Positions 18,330 to 27,094 of a stretch of DNA of 64,000 nucleotides are shown here, piece after piece. The position numbers were made by a program, and so were the translations under genes. Origin of the DNA: Paenibacillus riograndensis SBR5 (GTDB lineage Bacteria > Bacillota > Bacilli > Paenibacillales > Paenibacillaceae); contig NZ_LN831776.1 in assembly GCF_000981585.1 (NCBI RefSeq), forward strand, positions 5,253,187 to 5,317,186, given 5' to 3'. How positions within the stretch are numbered: position 1 is the stretch's first letter; each line of letters opens with the position of its first letter. The notes below the pieces were generated by a model. The model had not been told where the DNA came from. It did not search any database and saw nothing but the letters and a program-made list of their open reading frames with translations.

Positions 18330-19073
18330 GTGAGCCACAACGCTTTTTTCGACCGGCAGCATGATACCGATTTCATTATGTTCTCAGTTTCGCATTGGAT
18401 CGCTGTATCTTTAGTCGCATGTTTCTGTGTAATACTCTTTGGCCTGCGCCGGACCATCCGTTCCAACCCGGGACTTAAGCAGTCTGTCCGCCTGCTGCTT
18501 GTTGCTGTGCTGCTGTTCTCCGAGGGCGGTCTGCAACTGTGGTACATCACTCAGGAGGTCTGGAAAAAAGGGAATTCCCTGCCGTTGGAACTATGCGGGA
18601 TCACGCTGCTCTTATCCATTGTGATGCTGCTTACCCGGAGCCGTCTGCTGTACTCCTTTCTTTATTTCGCGGGAATCGGCGGTGCATTTATTGCGCTGCT
18701 TACACCCAATCTGGTGTATCCTTTTCCCCATTTCCGCTTCCTGCTGTTTTTCGCTGCCCACGGCGGGATTATTCTGGCATCGCTGTACATGACCTGGATA
18801 GAGGGGTATAAGCCAACCTGGAAATCGCTGTTCTTCACCATGCTCTGCCTCAATATCGTGGCAGCCGCCGTCTATGCGGCAGACCGGATTCTCGGGGCCA
18901 ACTATATGTTTCTGGCGCACAAGCCCGGCACACTTTCAGTATTGGATTATTTTGGTCCCTACCCGTACTATCTGCTGGTGGAAGAGGCGTTTGCCTTTGT
19001 GGTATTTCTCCTGATGTATCTTGTGTTCTTCTGGTTTCCGCAGCGTCTGAATGCCCGTAAAAATAAGCCGTGA
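18330..19073 (+). CDS. TIGR02206/YwaF-family integral membrane protein
   Basis: 247 residues with about six to seven membrane segments. The GTG at 18330 is chosen because AAGGGGG lies six bases upstream; an earlier in-frame ATG lacks a site. The motif LPLELCGITLLLSI and the PYPYYLLVEEAF segment are characteristic of the uncharacterised YwaF family. Function is unknown. It is divergent from the adhesin gene across 290 bases that contain no recognised gene, and shares the terminator at 19107 with ppiB on the other strand. Confidence 0.85.
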   Translation: MSHNAFFDRQHDTDFIMFSVSHWIAVSLVACFCVILFGLRRTIRSNPGLKQSVRLLLVAVLLFSEGGLQLWYITQEVWKKGNSLPLELCGITLLLSIVMLLTRSRLLYSFLYFAGIGGAFIALLTPNLVYPFPHFRFLLFFAAHGGIILASLYMTWIEGYKPTWKSLFFTMLCLNIVAAAVYAADRILGANYMFLAHKPGTLSVLDYFGPYPYYLLVEEAFAFVVFLLMYLVFFWFPQRLNARKNKP

Positions 19074-19106
19074 ACACACGCTGCGACTGGCAGAACAACG
19101 CAAAAC

Positions 19107-19147
19107 GCCCGCAAGCAGACCTCCATACCGGAAGTCTGCTTGCGGGC
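19107..19147. terminator. Bidirectional terminator between the YwaF-like gene and ppiB
   Basis: GCCCGCAAGCAGAC and GTCTGCTTGCGGGC form a perfect 14-bp stem in the convergent gap; AAAAC before the stem gives a T-run for the minus-strand ppiB transcript. Confidence 0.85.
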
Positions 19148-19179
19148 AGTAAACGGGAAAAGCCCGAATATATTAAAAA

Positions 19180-19611
19180 TTACGCTTCGATAATTTCCAC
19201 CGAAGTCATTTTGTCGCGTCCCTGGAAAGCATCAACCTTGTCCATGCCTTCCACCACTTTGCCGAATACAGTGTGCACACCGTCAAGATGCGGCTGTGGA
19301 GCGTAGCAGATATAGAACTGGCTTCCGCCTGTGTTCTTGCCGGCATGCGCCATAGCCAGGGTACCGCGCTCATGCTTGTTCGGGTTGATTTCGCAGTCGA
19401 TGGTGTAGCCTGGACCGCCGGAGCCTGTACCATTTGGACAGCCGCCTTGTGCTACAAAACCCGGGATTACGCGGTGAAAGACCAGACCGTTGTAGAAGCC
19501 TTCTTTTGCCAGCTTCTCAAAGTTGGCCACCGTGTTGGGCGCATCCTTTTCGAACAGATCCAGCAGCACGACGCCGCCATTCTCGAGAGTAATTTTCGCT
19601 TGCTTTGCCAT
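19180..19611 (-). CDS. ppiB: Peptidyl-prolyl cis-trans isomerase, cyclophilin type
   Basis: 143-residue cytoplasmic cyclophilin. The catalytic segment [20 protein letters not shown], the [15 protein letters not shown] motif and [12 protein letters not shown] are all present. AAAGGGG precedes the ATG at 19611. It follows lysA on the same strand by 143 bases. The lysA-ppiB neighbourhood is also found in Bacillus. Confidence 0.96.
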   Translation of the reverse strand: MAKQAKITLENGGVVLLDLFEKDAPNTVANFEKLAKEGFYNGLVFHRVIPGFVAQGGCPNGTGSGGPGYTIDCEINPNKHERGTLAMAHAGKNTGGSQFYICYAPQPHLDGVHTVFGKVVEGMDKVDAFQGRDKMTSVEIIEA

Positions 19612-19754
19612 ATGTAAATACCCCTTTCGAAATAACAGATATGGAACATGTTTATTAGTTTACTATGAAACGACGCACAAAGCAAAGCAGACGGAAGTCC
19701 TTCCGCCTGCCCTATCCTTGCACATTGGCTCCCGCGTCTGCCGCAGAAAATGAC

Positions 19755-21089
19755 TTACTTCGCTACCGTCTGCTTCGCAATGCGCGCCGGAACAATATCG
19801 TTCGCGATAATGTCCTGATGGCTTTCGCGGCGGACCACAAGGTCGCTCTGCCCGTTCTGTACGAACACCACCGCCGGACGGCGGATACGGTTATAGTTGC
19901 TGGCCATGGAGTAGTTGTATGCCCCTGTGCAGGCCACGGCGAGCAGATCCCCGCTCTCTACCTTTGGAAGCTCCACATCCCAGATCAGCATGTCGCCGCT
20001 CTCGCAGCATTTGCCGGCAATCGAAACCGTTTCTTCATTCGGTTCTGCGGCACGGTTGGCCAGCAGCGCCTCATATTTGGATTCATAAAGCGCCGGCCGC
20101 GGATTATCCGTCATCCCGCCGTCAACGGCAACATATTTGCGCACGCCGGGAATCTCCTTGTTCGTGCCCACAGTGTACAGCGTAGTTCCGGCATCGCCCA
20201 CAATGCTGCGGCCCGGCTCTACCCAGATTTGCGGCAGCTTCTCGCTAATGCCGGTAAAATGCGTCTTCACGGCACCTGTGATGGCGGCCACATATTCGGA
20301 CACCTGCAGCGGTGTATCGCCTTCGACATATCGGATACCAAAGCCGCCGCCGAGATTAACCACCGGGAATTCTACACCCAGTTCTTCCTTCACTTTGCGG
20401 GTAAATCCGGCAATACGCTCAACCGCCAGCTCAAAACCTTCGGTTTCAAAAATCTGTGAGCCGATGTGAGAATGAACGCCCAGCAGCTGCAGATTGCTTT
20501 GTGCCGCGGCGAGCTTTACCGCTTCCTGTGCAGCGCCGTTTCCAATATCGAAGCCGAATTTCGAATCGGTCTGGCCGGTAGAGGCATACGCATGGTGGGC
20601 ATGCGCCTCTACACCCGGAGTCACGCGCAGCAGGATGTTCACTGTGACTTCTTTGCGAAGAGCAATGGCCTGCAGCATGTGCAGCTCCACCAGATTATCG
20701 GCTACGAAGCAGCCGATCCCGGCATCAATCGCCATTTCGATCTCATCCGGCGTTTTGTTGTTGCCGTGGAAATGGATGCGCTCAGCCGGAAATCCCGCCT
20801 GCAGCGCGGTGTACAGCTCACCGTCGGACACAACATCCAGCGATAGTCCTTCCTCGTCAGCCAAACGGCACATAGCCATTACTGAGAAGGCTTTGCTGGC
20901 GTAGGCAACCTGGAACCCGAGACCGGATGCGGTAAAAGCCTCCATGTACTCGCGGCAGCGGCGGCGGACTAATTGCTCGTCCACTATATACAGCGGGGTA
21001 CCATATTCCGCCTTCAATTCAGTCACATCACATCCGCCGATCTCCAGATGATTGGCATCATTAATTCGGCTCGTCCCGTGTAAAAACAT
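19755..21089 (-). CDS. lysA: Diaminopimelate decarboxylase
   Basis: Last step of lysine synthesis, a PLP-dependent fold-type III decarboxylase. The PLP lysine lies in QVAYASKAFSVMAM, the phosphate-binding glycines in VNLGGGFGIRY, and the C-terminal active-site pair in KCCESGDML and ACTGAYNYSMASNYN. The 444-residue length is normal. GGAGG lies nine bases before the ATG. It lies 120 bases downstream of spoVAF, an arrangement shared with Bacillus subtilis. Confidence 0.97.
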   Translation of the reverse strand: MFLHGTSRINDANHLEIGGCDVTELKAEYGTPLYIVDEQLVRRRCREYMEAFTASGLGFQVAYASKAFSVMAMCRLADEEGLSLDVVSDGELYTALQAGFPAERIHFHGNNKTPDEIEMAIDAGIGCFVADNLVELHMLQAIALRKEVTVNILLRVTPGVEAHAHHAYASTGQTDSKFGFDIGNGAAQEAVKLAAAQSNLQLLGVHSHIGSQIFETEGFELAVERIAGFTRKVKEELGVEFPVVNLGGGFGIRYVEGDTPLQVSEYVAAITGAVKTHFTGISEKLPQIWVEPGRSIVGDAGTTLYTVGTNKEIPGVRKYVAVDGGMTDNPRPALYESKYEALLANRAAEPNEETVSIAGKCCESGDMLIWDVELPKVESGDLLAVACTGAYNYSMASNYNRIRRPAVVFVQNGQSDLVVRRESHQDIIANDIVPARIAKQTVAK

Positions 21090-21209
21090 TTGCGCAGTCC
21101 TCCAATTTCTGTGGAAATTCTTGTTCCACCCTATCTGTTTAGTGTATTCAGTATAACAGACAGTGGGAACTCCATTGAATGGACTAATTTGCAGTTGATT
21201 TGTATTTTC

Positions 21210-23771
21210 CTACGATTTGTTTTTCTTCTCCTGAACCGGCGGCATCCGTGTATTGTCTCTTGTTTTGTTGAAGGAAGGCCGAGTTTTGGAGCTAAGCACA
21301 GGCTGGCGGATAATGATCTCCCCCATCGCCTTTGCATTAAATGGTATAAACGGCCACATATATGATGAATTGTAGGAGCGGTTTATCGTGAGCAGGATTA
21401 TGAGCAGTGTTGTGCCGATCATAAAGCCCTGCACCTGGAATGCGGCCACGGCGAGCAGCAGCGCAAGCCTGACAGTCCGGTTGGCCAGCCCCAGCTCGTA
21501 GCTGGGCGTGGCGAACATCCCGATGGAAGCAACCGCCATGTAGAGCACAACCTCATTAACGAAAAAACCGCTCTTTACTGCAATATCTCCGACCAGGATC
21601 GCCGCAATAAGGCCCATAGCCGAGCCGAGTGGCGATGGTGTATGCACGGCGGCCATGCGCAGGAGATCGACCCCAAGCTCTACAATAAGGAACTGGGCGA
21701 GCAGCGGAATTTTGGCCATTTTCTGCGGCCCGATGAAATCAAGCATCGGCGGTTTAAGCTCGGGATGGATCACGAGCAGCATCCAGAGCGGAAGCAGGAA
21801 CATGGAAGCAAAAATCCCAATGAACCGCACCCAGCGCAGATACGTGCCCATAAATGGTGTCTGGCGGTTCTCCTCCGCATGTTGGCACAAATCAAAAAAG
21901 GTGGTCGGCAAAATCATAACGCTGGGGGAAGTATCTACGAATACAACCACCCGGCCTTCCAGCAGATGGGAAGCGACAGCGTCCGGACGTTCTGAATACC
22001 GCACCATCGGATAAGGATTCCAGCCTCCGCCGACAATCGCTTCTTCGAGCTGCTTGTCCGCAAGCGGGATTCCGTCGATATTCACATTCTTAATTTTATC
22101 GGTCACAGCCTTCACCTGGGTCTTGTCAACGATATCGTCAATATAGGCCACACAGACATCCGTGCGGGTCCGGCGGCCCACCTGATGCAGCTCATTTTTC
22201 AGCCCGGGATCCCGGACACGCCTTCTGACCAGGGCAATATTGCTCAGCAGCGTTTCCGTGAAGCCGTCGCGCGCCCCCCGCACCACCCGTTCAATGCTCG
22301 GCTCATCCGGATTGCGCGAGGGATAGGAGCGGGTGTCCATGATGATAACTTCAGTTTCACCTTCCAGGAAGAAAACACTCATTCCCGACAGCACTTTGGT
22401 AATGCTCTCGCTGAGGACGTCTCCCTTCTCCACCTGAATGTGGGGAATGTATTCGCCCATAAAGCTGGCCAGCACGTCCGCAGAAATATTCTCCGGAGTG
22501 AGATAGGTCAGGCGCTTCAGAATTTCATCGATGATGATATCCTTGGCGAACCCGCTGATGCACAGCAGCGCCGCCTTCTGTCCGCCAAAGGTCATTTCCC
22601 GGAACACTACGTCAAAGGATGAATTCAGACCCATGACCTCAACGAGTGTATTTTTGGTATCCTCAAGCTTAGCCGGGATGTTGTCATTGCCCTGCCAGTA
22701 AATGATCGATTGCTCCAGAGAATCAGATCGTTCAGCGTCGCGTTTCTTTTGGAGCGGATCTTCGTCCTTCTTCGCTTCAGCCCCGCCGGCAGCATTTTCC
22801 CCTGCACTTTTCCCGTTTTCCTCCGGCTGCTTCAGGGTTTTGCCTGCTGCCTTCGCTTTTGGCTGTGCGGCCGGAGCCTCTGCATCCTCAGCTTGATCCG
22901 CATCGTCTTCTGTCTCTTCGTCATCTCCGAACAATCTGGCAAAAAAACCTTTTTTGCCGCTCTCCGGCTCCTGCGCACCCAGTTCATCCGAGGCCTCAGC
23001 ATCCTGCGCACCCAGTTCATCCGAAGCCTCTGCATTCTGTGCACCCAGTTCATCCGAAGCTTCTGCATTCTGTGCACCCGGCTCTTCCGAGGCCTCTGCA
23101 TCCTGCACACCCAGTTCATCCGAGGCCTCTGCATCCTGCGCGTCCGGGTCCATCCCGCGGTCCCAGCTGAGGCCTCCCTGGCCGGAATCTGCTGCTGCGG
23201 ACCGGTTCTCAGGGGCGGCAGTGCCGGATGAGCTTTCATCCCCATATCCGGTTGCACCCGAATCCTCTCCGCTGTCCTCCCCGCTGCCCACGGTATTGCC
23301 GGCCCCGCGGCCGGTACCGCCGGTTCCGGATTCCTCTCCGTCCCCATCCGGTTCAGCTTCGTCGTCACTGAACAACGAAGCCAGGAACCCCTTAGCGCCC
23401 TTCTTGGGCGGTTCTGTACCGGACGCCTTCTCTTCATCCGCCTCCGATGCCTGGCTCTCCGCAGAAGATGCGGTGTCCCCGGCCGCTGAACCGGCCTCCC
23501 CGCCGCCTGGCTCCGTCTCCTGCTTCTCCACATTTGTTGTGTCCAGCTCCGCAGCCGCTTCCATATCCTGTGTCTCTGTTTCTGAACGTCCCGTATCCTC
23601 CCCGGCAGTTCCCGTACCCGTACCCGTCCCCGGACCGGGTGGACCATCGTCTCCCACACCAGTTGGCGCCTCCGGCCCTTCTTCCATCATCTCCGCACTG
23701 TCTTTACCGGCTGTTTGATTTTTTTCTTCTGAAGCCTCGACAGAATATCCGCTGTGAACATACTTAACCAC
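21210..23771 (-). CDS. spoVAF: SpoVAF-type spore germination protein with long acidic N-terminal extension
   Basis: 853 residues from the GTG at 23771 (AAGGAGG seven bases upstream). Residues from about 340 onward are a GerA-family protein: a soluble part (MDTRSYPSRNPDEPSIERVV, GARDGFTETLLSNIALVRRR) and about five membrane segments ending in FIPFNAKAMGE. SpoVAF proteins are usually about 490 residues; here about 335 extra N-terminal residues are Glu/Asp/Gly/Ala-rich, including five imperfect copies of an 11-residue unit (NAEASDELGAQ; 33-bp DNA repeats near 22974-23141) and two copies of a KGFxAxLFxDDE motif. Gene order spoVAA-spoVAB-spoVAF-lysA supports the name. It acts in the inner spore membrane. 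Confidence 0.9.
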   Translation of the reverse strand: MVKYVHSGYSVEASEEKNQTAGKDSAEMMEEGPEAPTGVGDDGPPGPGTGTGTGTAGEDTGRSETETQDMEAAAELDTTNVEKQETEPGGGEAGSAAGDTASSAESQASEADEEKASGTEPPKKGAKGFLASLFSDDEAEPDGDGEESGTGGTGRGAGNTVGSGEDSGEDSGATGYGDESSSGTAAPENRSAAADSGQGGLSWDRGMDPDAQDAEASDELGVQDAEASEEPGAQNAEASDELGAQNAEASDELGAQDAEASDELGAQEPESGKKGFFARLFGDDEETEDDADQAEDAEAPAAQPKAKAAGKTLKQPEENGKSAGENAAGGAEAKKDEDPLQKKRDAERSDSLEQSIIYWQGNDNIPAKLEDTKNTLVEVMGLNSSFDVVFREMTFGGQKAALLCISGFAKDIIIDEILKRLTYLTPENISADVLASFMGEYIPHIQVEKGDVLSESITKVLSGMSVFFLEGETEVIIMDTRSYPSRNPDEPSIERVVRGARDGFTETLLSNIALVRRRVRDPGLKNELHQVGRRTRTDVCVAYIDDIVDKTQVKAVTDKIKNVNIDGIPLADKQLEEAIVGGGWNPYPMVRYSERPDAVASHLLEGRVVVFVDTSPSVMILPTTFFDLCQHAEENRQTPFMGTYLRWVRFIGIFASMFLLPLWMLLVIHPELKPPMLDFIGPQKMAKIPLLAQFLIVELGVDLLRMAAVHTPSPLGSAMGLIAAILVGDIAVKSGFFVNEVVLYMAVASIGMFATPSYELGLANRTVRLALLLAVAAFQVQGFMIGTTLLIILLTINRSYNSSYMWPFIPFNAKAMGEIIIRQPVLSSKTRPSFNKTRDNTRMPPVQEKKNKS

Positions 23772-23785
23772 ACCATAACCTCCTT

Positions 23786-24211
23786 CTACTGTTGGTATAC
23801 AAACCAATCAAACAAAGAGCCGGCCACCTTGCCGCAGACCATCGCCATCAGCAGCCCGAAGAGCAGATGGGTCATACGGAGACGCTTGGCCAGGATGGGC
23901 AGCACATTCAGCACTTCGGTCAGCGCCGCGGCCAGCATCCCCACAAATACCCCGTCAAACAAGCCTACTCCCAGCTCTACCAGCGGCCCGGCGGAAATCC
24001 GCCAATTCCAGAAATCAGACATGGTGCCGAGCAGGGAGCCCCCGACCATTGCTCCTTCATACCAATGCACTTTATCGTAGGAGGATGTCAGCTGGGCCAG
24101 CCGTGGCACCATGTCCAGTACAATGAAAAGAGCGATTACCCCGCCGCCCACCGCAATGCCTCCGGCAATCCCCAGCAGCAGATGCAGCCCCAGCGACAGC
24201 TGTGCGGTCAT
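23786..24211 (-). CDS. spoVAB: Stage V sporulation protein AB
   Basis: 141-residue membrane protein with about four hydrophobic segments and the family motif GIAGGIAVGGGVIALFIVLD near the N-terminus, then PRLAQLT and GTMSDFW. Its ATG overlaps the spoVAA stop by four bases (ATGA), indicating translational coupling, and spoVAF begins 14 bases after its stop. SpoVA proteins are needed for dipicolinic-acid movement in spores, though the exact role of AB is not settled. Confidence 0.92.
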   Translation of the reverse strand: MTAQLSLGLHLLLGIAGGIAVGGGVIALFIVLDMVPRLAQLTSSYDKVHWYEGAMVGGSLLGTMSDFWNWRISAGPLVELGVGLFDGVFVGMLAAALTEVLNVLPILAKRLRMTHLLFGLLMAMVCGKVAGSLFDWFVYQQ

Positions 24212-24876
24212 AACCTTTTCCCCCTCCCCGGCCGTCTGGAGGATTCATCGCCATTGTTTTTCATTTTGCTGTACTCCTCGTTGACTACATAGTGGTCAAT
24301 ATTTTTTTGGTAAAGGAACATTTCCACTTCAAGCGGAGTTGGCTCTTCATTCCATTTTTTCTTAAAAAGATGGTTGAAAAAAATCACCATGCCAAATCCG
24401 ATGCCCAGGGAATAGGCAATTTGAAAGACATACGGATGCTCGTCCCGGCGGCCCGTCAGCATCTCCACAATCCTGACCTGCACCTCCAGCATGCTGACAT
24501 CCGCATGGAAATTCATAATCGTCAAAGCAGAGCCGAAGAACAGCAGCAGCCAGACCAGCACAAACAAGGCAATGGACGGCTTGCGCGCTTCCACAGGCCC
24601 TTCAATCTGCACCAGCGTCCGACCTTCGCCGATCGGCTGAATGTCTGCTCCGGGCACAAGCTCATGGATCTTGGGAATGACCGTCAGCAGATCAATCAGG
24701 ATCAGGTTGCCGTCGCTTTGGACAGGGTCCAGCAGCAGCAGTGAATACAGCGGCTCCCTCCACTCCGGATCGGTAATGAGGTAGGCCACATCACGCAGTA
24801 GAACACCTTTGCCTTTGGGCACCGTCACCCGGTTTTTGAGCTGTATGTAAATAGCGGGAGCCGAATGGGCAGTCAT
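24208..24876 (-). CDS. spoVAA: Stage V sporulation protein AA
   Basis: 222 residues from the ATG at 24876, preceded by AGGAGG at about nine bases. The soluble N-terminal domain has IYIQLKNRVTVPKGK, and two membrane segments (about 118-140 and 160-180) follow, as in SpoVAA. First gene of the operon. spoVAC, spoVAD and spoVAE, which follow spoVAB in Bacillus subtilis, are absent here and must lie elsewhere or be replaced. Confidence 0.92.
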   Translation of the reverse strand: MTAHSAPAIYIQLKNRVTVPKGKGVLLRDVAYLITDPEWREPLYSLLLLDPVQSDGNLILIDLLTVIPKIHELVPGADIQPIGEGRTLVQIEGPVEARKPSIALFVLVWLLLFFGSALTIMNFHADVSMLEVQVRIVEMLTGRRDEHPYVFQIAYSLGIGFGMVIFFNHLFKKKWNEEPTPLEVEMFLYQKNIDHYVVNEEYSKMKNNGDESSRRPGRGKRL

Positions 24877-24938
24877 GTGCGGACACCTCCTACAGGATCT
24901 AATGAAAAGCTTCAAAGTCTTATTTTCAAGAATAACGG

Positions 24939-24968
24939 TAGTATGGGAGAAAAGGCTTATTTTTACTC
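24939..24968 (-). promoter_or_regulatory. Candidate forespore (sigma-G/sigma-F) promoter of spoVAA
   Basis: On the minus strand GAGTAA (24963-24968) and CATACTA (24939-24945) are separated by 17 bases, 62 bases before the spoVAA start. CATACTA matches the sigma-G/F -10 consensus and the -35 is acceptable, which suits a spore-membrane operon. Confidence 0.6.
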
Positions 24969-24980
24969 TTGAACAACACA

Positions 24981-25266
24981 ATAACGGCTGTGCCGTCCTC
25001 CACGGAACAGCAGCCGTTTTTGTTCTAGTGTTACCTGGAGAACGATTCCCTATGAATCCTACGGCAACTTTTTAAGTGGAAAAAGGTTATCTAATTTACC
25101 GGAGTACCCTACCCTCGGGCAGATGAAGTGGAAAAAGGGTCACTAATTCAGCCCATTTCGCCATTGGACCAGAAATGTACCCCAATAAAGTTCACTTTTT
25201 CCACTTCACTCTCAGGATTTCTTAATTTGAGGAAAAATAAGTTCCTTTTTTCCATCTAGCTCCTGC
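24981..25266. repeat. Intergenic repeat A, copy 1
   Basis: Nearly the same as 40851-41126. It opens with a hairpin (AACGGCTG ... CAGCCGTTTTT), then TTAAGTGGAAAAAGG twice, and closes with the inverse CACTTTTTCCACTTC and AATAAGTTCCTTTTTTCCA. In both places repeat B lies immediately beyond it. Nothing coding was recognised. Confidence 0.8.
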
Positions 25267-25288
25267 GAAGAAACCGGTAAGTAACTTG

Positions 25289-25546
25289 CTATATAGAGTG
25301 AACTTAAGATATTTACATTAGGGACTTCGTCGGGACTACGGGGAATGTTTGGACTTCCGGCCGCTGTTGTCTGCAGATTTCTTGATTTGTACCGCTGTTC
25401 GCAGTGGAAATCCGCAGACTGCCTATGCTGAAGATAGCGAGCTTTCCTACGGAAAGCTTTTAGGCGGACGCTTTCGCTCCTACAGTTCCAAACTTCCCCT
25501 CCATCCCTTTTCCCTTTTGTTCGTTTTTCAAGTTCGCTTTATATAG
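25289..25546. repeat. MITE-like palindromic repeat B, copy 2
   Basis: Starts TATATAGAGTGAACTT and ends AAGTTCGCTTTATATA. It is about 40 bases longer than the other copies because of an insertion around GACTGCCTATGCTGAAGATA. The internal inverted blocks (TGTCTGCAGATTTC / GAAATCCGCAGAC) are present. Confidence 0.85.
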
Positions 25547-25561
25547 TTGGAATTAAAAAAA

Positions 25562-25592
25562 ATGCCTCCCGGCCATATGGCCAAGGAGGCAT
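25562..25592 (-). terminator. Terminator of the flavin transporter gene
   Basis: ATGCCTCC/GGAGGCAT with an inner GGCCATATGGCC; on the minus strand eight T residues follow. It lies 35 bases after the transporter stop. Confidence 0.9.
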
Positions 25593-25627
25593 CTTCTTGG
25601 TGCATCAGTGCCCTGGGGTCACTCCCC

Positions 25628-26617
25628 TCAGGCGCTGCGTTGATTCGTTTGGGATAATTCCAGGCTAGCCGGGACAGCCTGCCGGCTCTGCTGGCTTGAA
25701 ATGAAGAACAGTGCCGTCCAGATCAGCGCAAAGCCGATAATTTGCGGCAAGGTGACAAGCTGGTGGTAGACAACCCAGTTGATCAGGATGCCCGTCATCG
25801 GAAAGCTGAGCTCGGCTAACGTTGCATAGGAAGCTTTGGTAGTGTTAAGGCCTTTGTAATAGAGCAGCATGCTGAGCAGTCCGGGCAGCAGCGCCTGCAG
25901 CAGCAGATTGATCCCAATGGCTGCAGATGTGCCCAGGCCGCCATGGATCTGCCAAGGGGCTCCCTCCATGCTCGTAATCACGAACAGCAAAGGCAGCGCC
26001 AGGATAAAGCGCAGTGAAGTCACCGTCTCGTACTTCATGGAACCCAGCAGGTATCGTCCCATAACCGTAGAACCGCCCCATAACGCGGCTGCTCCCAGCG
26101 CCATCAGGCTGCTGATGCTGATGAAGCTGTTCACATGCCCGAAGGGAATGGTCCAGCCGAAGGTCAGCAGATAGGTTCCCGCCAGGGCGACGATAATCAG
26201 CGGCCCGAAGTTTTTGGGCAGGCGTTCTTTCAGAATGACAGCGGCCAGGCCGATAGCGAACAGCGGCTGCAGCTTTTGCAGCAGAAGAACCGCATTGAAG
26301 TCTCCGCTCGCCAAGGCCTTGGTGAACAGAATCGTAGCCACGGCAGAGCCGCCCCACGATACAATCAGCAGTGCCGCAGCCTGACGCAGCCGGACTCCCT
26401 TCAGTTCGGCGCGGTGGCGCCAGAGCACAGGGGCTGCTGCCAGAAAGAGCACGACATGCTCCAGCAGCACAATCTGTGACGAGGTCAGTGATTTCAGCAG
26501 GATAATGCGGAACAGCGGGTCGACACCCCACAGCGCCGCGCCCAGGACGACCAGCCAGAATCCGCTGCGCAGCGGCGCTGTGCGGACTCCTGAAGATGAA
26601 GCAGTAGCTTGACTCAT
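25628..26617 (-). CDS. EamA/DMT-superfamily transporter under FMN riboswitch, predicted riboflavin importer
   Basis: 329 residues, ten hydrophobic segments in two EamA-type halves (first half with AALWGVDPLFRIILLKSLTS; second with LMALGAAALWGGSTVMGRYL). AAGGAG precedes the ATG. The gene is preceded on its own strand by an FMN aptamer and terminator, so it is repressed when FMN is abundant. DMT proteins of the RibN type, and other FMN-riboswitch-linked carriers, import flavins; riboflavin uptake is therefore the best prediction. The link to flavin comes from regulation, not from residues in the protein, and a flavin precursor or exporter role cannot be excluded. Confidence 0.85.
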   Translation of the reverse strand: MSQATASSSGVRTAPLRSGFWLVVLGAALWGVDPLFRIILLKSLTSSQIVLLEHVVLFLAAAPVLWRHRAELKGVRLRQAAALLIVSWGGSAVATILFTKALASGDFNAVLLLQKLQPLFAIGLAAVILKERLPKNFGPLIIVALAGTYLLTFGWTIPFGHVNSFISISSLMALGAAALWGGSTVMGRYLLGSMKYETVTSLRFILALPLLFVITSMEGAPWQIHGGLGTSAAIGINLLLQALLPGLLSMLLYYKGLNTTKASYATLAELSFPMTGILINWVVYHQLVTLPQIIGFALIWTALFFISSQQSRQAVPASLELSQTNQRSA

Positions 26618-26660
26618 AATTCATTCTCCTTGTCGATACAAACCCTCGATAAGAGACCAA

Positions 26661-26701
26661 AACCCCCGGGGATCGCCTGAAAAAGGCGTAAACCGGGGGT
26701 T
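26661..26701 (-). terminator. Riboswitch terminator upstream of the flavin transporter
   Basis: AACCCCCGG and CCGGGGGTT form the outer stem, ACGCC/GGCG the inner; TTTTGG follows on the minus strand. It sits between the FMN aptamer and the transporter start and is the likely expression platform. Confidence 0.88.
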
Positions 26702-26744
26702 GTTTAGGGCAAAGACATCAGAAATAAGCCTGACCTCTTCGTCT

Positions 26745-26890
26745 TATGATCCTCTCCCATCCGGACTTTACCGTCGGCTCTGGAATGGCACCAGATCAGT
26801 TCTTTTCTCTGAAGAGAAAAGAAGTCGCGGGCTTAGTTCGCTTTGAACATCACCGCCGGTCAGGAATTTCACCTTACCCCGAGAATCTTG
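26745..26890 (-). promoter_or_regulatory. FMN riboswitch (RFN element) upstream of the DMT transporter
   Basis: On the minus strand the RFN blocks read GGGGTAAGGTGAAATTCCTG, ACCGGCGGTGAT, AGCCCGCGAC, a long variable hairpin (TTTTCTCTTCAGAGAAAA), TCTGGTGCCATTCCAGAGCC and GACGGTAAAGTCCGGATGGGAG. It is a second copy in this window, distinct in sequence from the rib operon leader. Sensing FMN is established for this RNA class. Confidence 0.95.
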
Positions 26891-27015
26891 TATTCCGTTA
26901 TATTTTTCACAACCTCAGAATAACGCCGTTTGTGCTTTTCGTCCAGTCCCTAATGAAAATATTCACAGTTTTTTCATCAGCCATAGCATTTCCAGGGGCT
27001 GACCCCGCTCAGAAA

Positions 27016-27046
27016 TTGGAAGAAGGTATGATCGTTTAGATATAAT
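27016..27046 (+). promoter_or_regulatory. Candidate sigma-A promoter of the PstS-like gene
   Basis: TTGGAA, 19 bases, TATAAT; the -10 ends 48 bases before the GTG start at 27095. The -35 is imperfect and the spacer is slightly long. Confidence 0.45.
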
Positions 27047-27094
27047 AGAAATGTATGTATAACTATATTTTTGCTTCAGGAAAGAGAGGCTGCT

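Noticed and set aside
22954..23767. Long Ser/Ala/Pro-rich frames opposite the spoVAF extension
   Set aside because: GC-rich repeats keep the reverse strand open; no start signal and spoVAF explains the region.
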